From: Pseudomonadota bacterium
GTDB taxonomy: Bacteria > Myxococcota_A > UBA796 > SXON01
Length of the DNA: 52,257 nucleotides
Direction: 5' to 3'
NCBI GenBank assembly: GCA_030684355.1
Contig: JAUXTN010000070.1
Location: 1 to 52,257, forward strand
A program made the translations under genes and the position numbers. Each line of letters begins with the position of its first letter. Positions within the stretch are counted from its first letter, which is position 1. Below the pieces are notes generated by a model. It saw only the letters and a list, made by a program, of their open reading frames with translations, had not been told where the DNA came from and ran no database searches. This document shows, piece by piece, positions 1 through 6,275 of the stretch.

Positions 1-45
1 CGCGGGTCCGCCCCCGGCGCCCGCCCCCGCGGGTCCCGCGCCCGG

Positions 46-1062
46 CTACCGCCCCCGCACGAGGTCCACCGTGCCCGCGATCACCGCCACGGCCACGGTC
101 GTGCGCTCGATCGCCATGAGCGGCACGCAGGCGAGCGCGAAGGGGAGGCCCTCCTCGCGGCGGAGGTAGCCCCAGAGGTCCGACTCCCAGCCGACCAGCG
201 CGGCGGCGAGGCCCGCGGAGAGCGCCCAGCGGCCGGTGAGGGCGGCGCCGAGCGCGCCGACACCGAGCGGCACGCCGACGAGGTAGCGGAATTGGCGCCG
301 CTCGCCCGGGCCGTCGAGGGCCACGGAGGCGTCGCCGCGGAGGCGCCGCTGGAGCGTGGTCTTCGCGTGGTGGCGCGCCTTGTGGAAGTCGTTGCGCAGC
401 GCGCCGACGAGCGAGAAGCGGTGGCGATGCTCGGCGGCGAGCTCCTTGTCGAGGAGCACGCGCTCGCCGCGATCGTAGAGGGTGCGGCCGAGCTCGACGT
501 CCTCGACCGACACGGTGCGGAGCCGGGTGTCGAAGCCGCCTGCGGCCACGAAGGCGGCGCGGCGAACGGCGGCGAGCATCGTGGTGAGGTGGCGGGTCTC
601 GCGGCCCTGGGCGAGCGTGAAGTGGCGGTGGGTGTGGTTCTTGTAGCGGCTGACCACGCCGGGGTGGGGGTGCGCGGCGGTGACGGTGCCCCAGATGGCG
701 GCGGCGTCGGGGTCACCGGCGAAGCCCGCGGCCAGGCGGGCGAAGGTGTCGGGCGGCACGACGATGTCGGCGTCGACGAAGACGAGGATGTCGCCCGTGG
801 CACCGGCGGCGCCGGCGTTGCGCGCGGCGGCAGGGCCGGCGTTGGCCTGGCGGAGGACGCGCACGGGGGGGCGCGGGCCCGCGCTGGGCGGGGCGGCCGG
901 GGGCGGCGCGGCGATGGGCGTGGGCGAGCCGTCGTCGACCACGAGGATCTCGACGGGCGCGGGATCGCAGGCGAGGAGCGCCGCGAGGCACCGGTCGAGA
1001 TCGGCCCGAGCCTCCGCGGTGCGGGCGAGCACGGGGACGATGGCCGAGAAGCGGGGCGTCAT
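46..1062 (-). CDS. Family 2 glycosyltransferase with C-terminal membrane segments
   Basis: This 338-residue protein has the GT-A layout of inverting GT2 enzymes. An N-terminal nucleotide-binding strand (SAIVPV) is followed by EILVVDDGS near residue 40 and a metal-binding DAD in VFVDADIVVP near residue 95. A later VEDVELGRTLYDRG stretch corresponds to the ED/acceptor region. The last 85 residues contain two or three hydrophobic segments, so it probably acts at the inner membrane. The ATG at 1062 was chosen because the family homology starts there. The frame stays open upstream to 1365, but that extension crosses a repeat region and looks non-coding. The sugar donor and acceptor cannot be told from sequence. 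The neighbours do not form an obvious polysaccharide locus. Confidence 0.85.
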   Translation of the reverse strand: MTPRFSAIVPVLARTAEARADLDRCLAALLACDPAPVEILVVDDGSPTPIAAPPPAAPPSAGPRPPVRVLRQANAGPAAARNAGAAGATGDILVFVDADIVVPPDTFARLAAGFAGDPDAAAIWGTVTAAHPHPGVVSRYKNHTHRHFTLAQGRETRHLTTMLAAVRRAAFVAAGGFDTRLRTVSVEDVELGRTLYDRGERVLLDKELAAEHRHRFSLVGALRNDFHKARHHAKTTLQRRLRGDASVALDGPGERRQFRYLVGVPLGVGALGAALTGRWALSAGLAAALVGWESDLWGYLRREEGLPFALACVPLMAIERTTVAVAVIAGTVDLVRGR

Positions 1063-1180
1063 GCGGTTCGGCTCTACGCGAAGGAGTGGGACCCGGTCAG
1101 CATAGGCCGCGGGCGAGGGCGCGGCACCCTGGCCCCGACACGGGGTACCGGGGTTGGCGCGAGGGTGCGGATCCGGGCTC

Positions 1181-1281
1181 GTCGTAAGCGCAGTCACTGC
1201 GCTCACGACGCATCCGAAACCGGTCTCTCGAGTGGACTGCGCATCGCGGTCTCTCGAGTGGACTGCGCTCACGACGCATCC
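1181..1281. repeat. Compound intergenic repeat: hairpin plus 26-bp-spaced direct repeats
   Basis: GTCGTAAGCGCAGT (1181-1194) is followed after 1 nt by ACTGCGCTCACGAC (1196-1209), its reverse complement with one mismatch. ACTGCGCTCACGACGCATCC occurs at 1196-1215 and again at 1262-1281. GGTCTCTCGAGTGGACTGCGC occurs at 1222-1242 and 1248-1268, a 26-bp period. The block lies between the GT2 start and the next minus-strand stop, outside any supported gene. Confidence 0.8.
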
Positions 1282-1343
1282 CGGTCCGAGGCGCTGCGCC
1301 ACGAGGCCGACCTCCGGGCGCCGCGCCCGGAGCGCCACGAAGC

Positions 1344-1865
1344 TCACCCCACCCAACCCCACCACGCCCCCACCGCCCCCACCCCCAGCACCATCCCCAC
1401 CGCGACCCCCGCCCAGAATCCCCGCGTCCCGTGCGCCGCCAGCGCGGGGAACCCCACCTCGACCACCTCGCCGGCCTCCGTGTCCACGAGCAGCACCCCG
1501 TCGACCTCGTAGGTCACCGCGTACTCCAAGAGCTGACGACGCGTCGCGCGGTCACGCAGGTCCGTCGCGCGCGGGCCGCTCTTCGCCTCCGCCACGTAGA
1601 CGCGCCCGCGCCGCTCCACGAGGTAGTCCGCGCGCACGTCGGCCTCCAGGGGCTGCCCATCCCGCGACACGACACACGGCGCTGTCACTTGGGTGGCGAG
1701 CACGGTGTAACCGGCGCGCGCGAGCAGCCGCGCGGCGTCCGCCTCCAGCCGCCGCGACCGGGCGAACCGGGCCCCGAGCCGCCGCCGCCGCAGCGCACGC
1801 GGGACCCACCACGCGAGCCACGCGCCCACGAGCAGGCCACCGAACAACACGAGGCGGGAGTCCAC
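1344..1865 (-). CDS. Membrane-anchored PD-(D/E)XK nuclease-like protein
   Basis: This 173-residue protein has a hydrophobic N-terminal segment (about residues 4-20), a basic stretch, and a soluble core that looks like a restriction-endonuclease fold. In the core, ADYLVERRGRVYVAEAKSG gives the D-x(n)-E-x-K signature near residues 88-105. It ends in a second hydrophobic segment, so the domain would be held between two membrane helices. The GTG start at 1865 has AGGGGG upstream at suitable spacing. The frame is open much further upstream but has no protein-like character there. Some small membrane proteins with this fold are nuclease relatives whose substrate is unknown, and I cannot tell whether this one cuts nucleic acid. 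It is a single gene facing the same way as the GT2 gene. Confidence 0.65.
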   Translation of the reverse strand: MDSRLVLFGGLLVGAWLAWWVPRALRRRRLGARFARSRRLEADAARLLARAGYTVLATQVTAPCVVSRDGQPLEADVRADYLVERRGRVYVAEAKSGPRATDLRDRATRRQLLEYAVTYEVDGVLLVDTEAGEVVEVGFPALAAHGTRGFWAGVAVGMVLGVGAVGAWWGWVG

Positions 1866-1958
1866 GCCGCCCCCTATCGCCGCCCACCGGCGCGTGATCC
1901 CGTCTACCCCTCGACGCCCCCCCGAGCGGATTAGATTTGGTGGTCTCACGAGGCGAAC

Positions 1959-2321
1959 GTGCCTGACGATCCGACCCGCACCCGAGACCCCGTCGACCTC
2001 CTCGATCGCGTGGAGCGGCTCCGGAGCGGCGCGGAAGGCGCCCATCAGACCATCCTGGCCGAGCTGCACAAGGAGCGTGCCCAGAGCTACGCGCGCGCCG
2101 TCGCCAAGGTGGACGACGCCTACCGGGCCCTCCGCGCGGCGAACGCGGCGTTGGACGCGAGTCCGCCCGCCGAGCGGTGGGCAAACCTCGCGCGGTACGA
2201 GGAGGCCCGCGCCCGCGCGACCTACCTCCGGTGGGAGCTCCTGGTTCAACGCGAGGCGTTGGGGTTCAACCAGAACGAAGAGTTCGACCGCGACTATCCC
2301 GTCCCCCCGCGCCGGCGGTAG
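1959..2321 (+). CDS. Small hypothetical coiled-coil protein
   Basis: This 120-residue protein is highly charged and helical. It has heptad-like spacing from about residue 12 to 95 and a conserved-looking C-terminal patch, RWELLVQREALGFN. There is no signal peptide, membrane segment or catalytic motif. A GTG start at 1959 is used, with GAGGCGAAC just upstream as a possible ribosome site. Third codon positions are nearly all G/C, which supports real coding. I do not recognise the family. It precedes prmA on the same strand with a 123-bp gap that holds a tandem repeat, so co-transcription is possible but not obvious. Confidence 0.6.
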   Translation: MPDDPTRTRDPVDLLDRVERLRSGAEGAHQTILAELHKERAQSYARAVAKVDDAYRALRAANAALDASPPAERWANLARYEEARARATYLRWELLVQREALGFNQNEEFDRDYPVPPRRR

Positions 2322-2363
2322 CCAGGCCGGGGAGCGCACGGAGCCAGGCCGGCGACCGCACGA
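2320..2363. repeat. 22-bp imperfect tandem repeat, two copies
   Basis: AGCCAGGCCGG starts units at 2320 and 2342. The two 22-bp units differ at a few positions only. The repeat begins inside the stop codon of the coiled-coil gene and ends about 80 bp before prmA. No function is evident. Confidence 0.6.
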
Positions 2364-2444
2364 CCTGTCTACCGTATCTCGGCCCCGCCACGCCCACCCC
2401 GTCCCCCAGCGCCCCGTCCCCCTCCCGGCTACGCTCCGCGCGAG

Positions 2445-3323
2445 GTGCCGCTGACCACCCTCCCACCGGGGCCCCCCCGACTGCGCGAGCTCACCGTCGA
2501 TGCCCCCGCCGACCGCGAGGCCGGCGTGGTCGCCGCCGTGTACCGCCTGGGGGTCCAGGGCGTCGAGGTGCGGGACGCCGACACCCCCGTCGATCGAGGG
2601 GGTGCGCCGCGCGGGCGCGTGCTCGTCGTCGCGTGGCTCCCCCCGTCGCCGACCGCGAGCCGCGCGATCCGCGGCCTTCGCCGCCGCCTCGGCCCCGCCG
2701 CCCGCTGCACCTGGCGCGACATCCCCGTCACCTGGGAGGCCGAGCCCCCCGCCACCCCCGTCGGCGCCGGCTTCGTGGTCGTGGCCCCCGGCGGCGTCGC
2801 CCCGCCCGGCCGCGACGCCCTCGTGCTCGACGCCCACCTCGCGTTCGGCGACGGCCTGCACCCCACCACCACGCTCTGCGTCGAGGCCCTCGAGCGTCGT
2901 GACCTCACCGCGCGCACGGTCCTCGACGTCGGCACCGGCACCGGCATCCTCGCGCTCGTGGCGGCGCGGCTCGGGGCGTCCCGGGTCGTCGCCCAGGACA
3001 TCGATCCGTTGTCGCTCTGGGCCGCGCGGCGCCACGTCACCGACAACGGCGCCGACGCAATCGTCGAGGTCGTGGACACGCTCCCCGACGCGCGGTTCGA
3101 CCTCGTCGTGGCCAACCTCTACTTCGCGCCGCTCCTCGCGCTCCTCCCGGCCTTGGCCGCGCGGATCTCCGGCCCCGGCGAGCTCCTGATCTCCGGCTTC
3201 GGCGTCGACGCGCGGGCGCGGGTCGAGGCCGCGTGCGTCGCGGCGGGCCTCGTCGTCCACGAGCGCCAGGATCGCGACGGGTGGGGGATGCTTGCCGCTT
3301 CGCCCGACCCGCGTTCCAGGTAG
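2445..3323 (+). CDS. prmA: Ribosomal protein L11 methyltransferase
   Basis: PrmA trimethylates lysines and the N-terminus of ribosomal protein L11 using S-adenosylmethionine. The 292-residue length matches the family. An N-terminal recognition region of about 115 residues is followed by the family signature FGDGLHPTT (usually FGTGTHPTT). The SAM-binding motif LDVGTGTGILAL follows near residue 165, then VAQDIDPLS for the ribose contact. VVANLYFAPL occupies the position of the usual N-I-L-A motif. A GTG start at 2445 is used. The variant FGDG and NLYF motifs make it a divergent member, but the order and spacing are right. It appears to be transcribed alone, with a strong hairpin directly after its stop. 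Confidence 0.88.
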   Translation: MPLTTLPPGPPRLRELTVDAPADREAGVVAAVYRLGVQGVEVRDADTPVDRGGAPRGRVLVVAWLPPSPTASRAIRGLRRRLGPAARCTWRDIPVTWEAEPPATPVGAGFVVVAPGGVAPPGRDALVLDAHLAFGDGLHPTTTLCVEALERRDLTARTVLDVGTGTGILALVAARLGASRVVAQDIDPLSLWAARRHVTDNGADAIVEVVDTLPDARFDLVVANLYFAPLLALLPALAARISGPGELLISGFGVDARARVEAACVAAGLVVHERQDRDGWGMLAASPDPRSR

Positions 3324-3344
3324 ATCCGCTCGCCCCCCCGGGCG

Positions 3345-3372
3345 CGACCCCCGGCGCGGACGCCGGGGGTCG
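3345..3372. terminator. Perfect 12-bp stem, 4-nt loop after prmA
   Basis: CGACCCCCGGCG (3345-3356), loop CGGA, CGCCGGGGGTCG (3361-3372). It starts 22 nt after the prmA stop. There is no T-tract, so it is either an atypical terminator or an RNA-stabilising hairpin. It lies between convergent genes and could serve both. Confidence 0.6.
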
Positions 3373-3403
3373 GTGCCCTCCGCGGTCGGGCCGGGGGCCC
3401 TCC

Positions 3404-3428
3404 GTCGGCCCGCTGCGCGCGGGCCGAC
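3404..3428. terminator. Second hairpin between convergent genes
   Basis: GTCGGCCCG (3404-3412), 7-nt loop, CGGGCCGAC (3420-3428). It stands between prmA and the convergent oxidase gene and, with the hairpin at 3345, may make a bidirectional terminator. The rest of 3324-3574 holds no convincing gene. Confidence 0.45.
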
Positions 3429-3574
3429 CGACGCGGGCGATACAAACCCGGGCGGCCGGAACGATCCACCCCCCGGGCTCGCGCTCCGGGGGGTGTCCCC
3501 GTCGCTCCGCGCCGGTCCGGCCCGTCGCCTCGGCGCGCCCGCGTCGCGCTCCGGTCCCCTCGCGCACCCCGGTG

Positions 3575-4849
3575 TCAGCCCCGCCGCGGGCTCCGCCCCG
3601 TCAGCGCCGTGTACGCGTGGTACCCGACCCAACGGAAGGGATCGGGCGGGATCCAACCGAACGCGGCGTCGACGATCGGGAGGTCGGCCCACTGCGCGCC
3701 CTCGCCCACGTAGAGATCCGCGAGGATCTCCCCCGCGAGGTTCGCGAGGGTCACGCCGTGGCCCGAGTACCCGAGGCCCCAATACACGTTCCCGCGCCGC
3801 CCGATGGAGGGGCGCCGGGAGAGCGTGATGCCGAGCACGCCGCTCCAGGTGTGGTCGGGTGCGGCCGCGCCGGGGAAGTAGTGACCGAGCTTCTTGCGGA
3901 CCGCGGCGTCCGCCGCCGGGCCCATGTCGCCGCCCGTGCGCCCGCCGTAGCGGTAGGCGTACGACGCGTTGCTGCCGCCCCCGAAGACGAGGTGGCCGTC
4001 CAGGTGGGCGCCGTAGCTGATGCGGTCCATGTCGTCGGAGAACGAGCCCGCGCCGCCCCAGGCGCTCGCGGCCATCGGCGCGGCGACCACGTGCGAGAGC
4101 AGCGGGAACACGCCGCCGCGGAAGTAGCCGAGCAGGTGGGTGTAGCCGTTCGTCGCGAGCACGAGCGCCTTGGCGCGGACCGTGCCGTGGGGCGTGTCGA
4201 GCGTGATCGTCTCGCCCTCGTGCACGCGGGTCACCGGCGTGTGTTCGTAGATGCGCGCCCCGCCCGCGAGCAGCTCGGGCTTCGTCGCCCGCAGGAGGTC
4301 CACCCCGGCGAGCACCCCGGCGGTGGGGTCCCACACCGCGCCGGCCACCCCTTCGGCCCCGCACAGCGCCTTGAGCTCCGCGCCGGAGACGTAGCGGACG
4401 GGGATGCCGATGGCGTTGAGCCGCTCGGCGTGGGCGTGGGCGCGCTCCGCGCGGCGGGCGTCCGTGTAGAGGTCGAGCGCGCCGTGGCGGGACCAGCGCA
4501 CGTTCCCGTTCCGCGCGCGTTCGAGCACCCGCTCGATCCCGTGCAGCGTGGCGTCCCACACCCGGCGGGTCAGGACCGGGTCGTCGCTCCCGATCCCGTT
4601 GATCCAGTTCAGGAGCTGCCCGCCGTTGCGCCCGCTGGCCCCGTTGCCGACGGTCTTCGCCTCCAGCACGACCACCCCCAGGTCGGGCCGGCGGTTGAGC
4701 AGCTCCCGCGCGGTCGACAGGCCGGTGAAGCCCGCGCCGACGATGGCGACATCCGCCACGATGTCTCCCCGGAGCGGCGCGCACGGCGTGTCCGGCGGGG
4801 CGGTCGCGGCCCAGAAGGAGCGATTGTCGTCGAAGTCGTCGGGGCGCAC
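3575..4849 (-). CDS. FAD-dependent amine/amino-acid oxidase (DAO family, PuuB-like)
   Basis: This 424-residue flavoprotein belongs to the D-amino-acid oxidase superfamily. The dinucleotide-binding motif VAIVGAGFTGLSTARELL lies near residues 38-55, and GNGASGRNGGQL near residue 75 is typical of the gamma-glutamylputrescine oxidase/glycine oxidase branch. ALVLATNGYTHLL precedes the C-terminal FAD-contact region WGLGYSGHGVTLANLAGEIL. Such enzymes oxidise a primary or secondary amine with oxygen, giving an aldehyde or keto acid and hydrogen peroxide. The GTG at 4849 was picked because the product then has the usual PuuB length (about 425). The open frame continues to 4999 but that part looks random. 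The substrate is not predictable, and no polyamine pathway genes are adjacent. Confidence 0.8.
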   Translation of the reverse strand: MRPDDFDDNRSFWAATAPPDTPCAPLRGDIVADVAIVGAGFTGLSTARELLNRRPDLGVVVLEAKTVGNGASGRNGGQLLNWINGIGSDDPVLTRRVWDATLHGIERVLERARNGNVRWSRHGALDLYTDARRAERAHAHAERLNAIGIPVRYVSGAELKALCGAEGVAGAVWDPTAGVLAGVDLLRATKPELLAGGARIYEHTPVTRVHEGETITLDTPHGTVRAKALVLATNGYTHLLGYFRGGVFPLLSHVVAAPMAASAWGGAGSFSDDMDRISYGAHLDGHLVFGGGSNASYAYRYGGRTGGDMGPAADAAVRKKLGHYFPGAAAPDHTWSGVLGITLSRRPSIGRRGNVYWGLGYSGHGVTLANLAGEILADLYVGEGAQWADLPIVDAAFGWIPPDPFRWVGYHAYTALTGRSPRRG

Positions 4850-5001
4850 CCGTTTGTTTATCCCGCGGCGCGGTCGGGGAGGCCGCGGGTCCGGCGCGCG
4901 GTCCACTCGCTGCCCGGGCGCGCGTGGCTGTTTCCCGTCAGCGCGGCGCTCCACGGTTGCCGTCCGGGCGGGCGCGCAGCTCGACGCCCTCCATCCCACC
5001 G

Positions 5002-5228
5002 ATGTGTGACCGCGCGGGCTGGGACCTCGTGCTCGCGCCCCCGGTGAGCAACGTGATGATGGCGCCGATCGAGCTGGCGACCGGCGAGAACGACGAGTCC
5101 TCCGCCCTCTACAGCCACGCGCTCGACGACGTTCGTCGCATCGCCGCGGAGACCGGCGCGACGCTCCTCACGTCGCGATGGGCGAACTGTTGGCCCCCGT
5201 GCTGCGCGAGCGCATGCAGCACCTGTAG
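5002..5228 (+). pseudogene. Frameshifted gene remnant of unknown family
   Basis: From ATG 5002 the frame reads MCDRAGWDLVLAPPVSNV... to about 5172 with almost perfect G/C third positions. Coding character then jumps to the neighbouring frame, giving AMGELLAPVLRERMQHL followed by TAG at 5226-5228. A single missing base near 5172-5177 would join the two halves into one reading frame of about 75 residues. No start with a good ribosome site is visible, and the piece is short for an enzyme, so I read it as the 3' end of a decayed gene. I do not recognise the family. It sits in the 436-bp stretch between the oxidase start and the phytase-like stop, which otherwise shows nothing. Confidence 0.45.
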
Positions 5229-5285
5229 GCCAGCTCGTGCACGGCCTGTCTCTCGTACGTGGTCGCGCTCCTGGGCATCGAGGCC

Positions 5286-6215
5286 TCACTCCAGCCCCGT
5301 CAGCCCCTCGATCACCAGCACCGTCACGAGCCCCGGCGCCTCACCGCTGTCGTTGTCGGCCACGAGCACCACCCGCCCATCCGGCAGCCACGCGAGGCCC
5401 TCCAGGTTCGGCACGGGCGCGAGCACCCCGGCGAGGTCCCGCACCACGCGCGCGGTGGCCGTCGACGGCACGTCGGCCGTGCCCCACGTCACCTCCGCCA
5501 CCACGAGCGACGACACGCCGTAGTGCCGCTCGATCGCGAGGATCCGGGTGGTGTCTCCCGTCTCGCGCGCCGCGAGGTCGCTGATCTTCCCCGTCTCGCT
5601 GGTGAGGCGCAGCCGCGCGGTGGTGACGGCCTCGTCGGTCCGCGCGATCCGCCAGAGCGGCGCTTCCCGGCCGCCCGTCGCCGGCAGCAGCACGGTCTCC
5701 GCGGCGGCGTAGAGCGCGGCGGGCGTCACCGCGACCCCCTCCAGCCCCCGGTTGGCCTCGCCGCGGGTCTGGAACGGGGCGTAGACCACGTCCACCACCC
5801 CGCCCACGGGCCGGACTGCGGCCGCGTCGTCCCGCACGTCCACGCGCACCAGCTTGTCCTCCGCACGCGCCCCGACGAAGCGCGGCTCGGCCCCGAGGAC
5901 GAACTGCCCCTCGCCCGCGGGCCCCCGGCCCACCCAGGCGATCGACTCGGCGTCGACGTTCGGCAGCCAGCGCCCGATGGGGAGCGGCTCGCCATCCTGC
6001 ACCACGTGGGCGCCGTCGAGGCGCAGCGGCACGAGCGCGGGGGTCCGCTCCAGCACGGACCAGAGCCGGCCCGTGTCGTCCACGGTCAGCCCGGAGAGCC
6101 CCAGGAGCGACACGGGGAGCGTCGAGACCGTAACGCGCGGGTCGCTCGAGACGGTCGGCGCCGGCGGCTGGCGGCACCCGAGGAGGAGGCTCGCGAGGAG
6201 GAACGTCGTGCGCAC
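5286..6215 (-). CDS. Esterase-like phytase-family lipoprotein
   Basis: This 309-residue predicted lipoprotein has a signal peptide with lipobox LLLGC at residue 14. The mature part is a repeated beta-blade sequence like the 'esterase-like activity of phytase' family. GLSGLTVDDTGRLWSVLER comes early, DAESIAWVG, NRGLEGVAVT and DLAARETG in the middle, and NLEGLAWLPDGRVVLVADND at the end. The last is the most diagnostic motif of the family. The GTG start at 6215 gives a normal signal peptide. Activity in this family is poorly defined: phytase or phosphoesterase activity is reported only for some members. It is divergent from the alpha-glucan operon, with about 60 bp between the starts, so the two may share a regulatory region. 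Confidence 0.75.
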   Translation of the reverse strand: MRTTFLLASLLLGCRQPPAPTVSSDPRVTVSTLPVSLLGLSGLTVDDTGRLWSVLERTPALVPLRLDGAHVVQDGEPLPIGRWLPNVDAESIAWVGRGPAGEGQFVLGAEPRFVGARAEDKLVRVDVRDDAAAVRPVGGVVDVVYAPFQTRGEANRGLEGVAVTPAALYAAAETVLLPATGGREAPLWRIARTDEAVTTARLRLTSETGKISDLAARETGDTTRILAIERHYGVSSLVVAEVTWGTADVPSTATARVVRDLAGVLAPVPNLEGLAWLPDGRVVLVADNDSGEAPGLVTVLVIEGLTGLE

Positions 6216-6275
6216 TCCCCGCCCGCTATCCCGGGCCCGCGCGACGGTCCCCAGTGGATGAGATACCGTCGCGCG

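Noticed and set aside
1344..4784. Very long minus-strand open frame across prmA and the FAD oxidase
   Set aside because: High GC removes stop codons. Only its last 173 codons look like a protein; the rest is antisense to prmA or out of frame with the oxidase.
3233..5047. Plus-strand open frame of 604 codons
   Set aside because: It is antisense to the FAD oxidase, with composition typical of a shadow frame (R/A/P/H/V-rich) and no motif.
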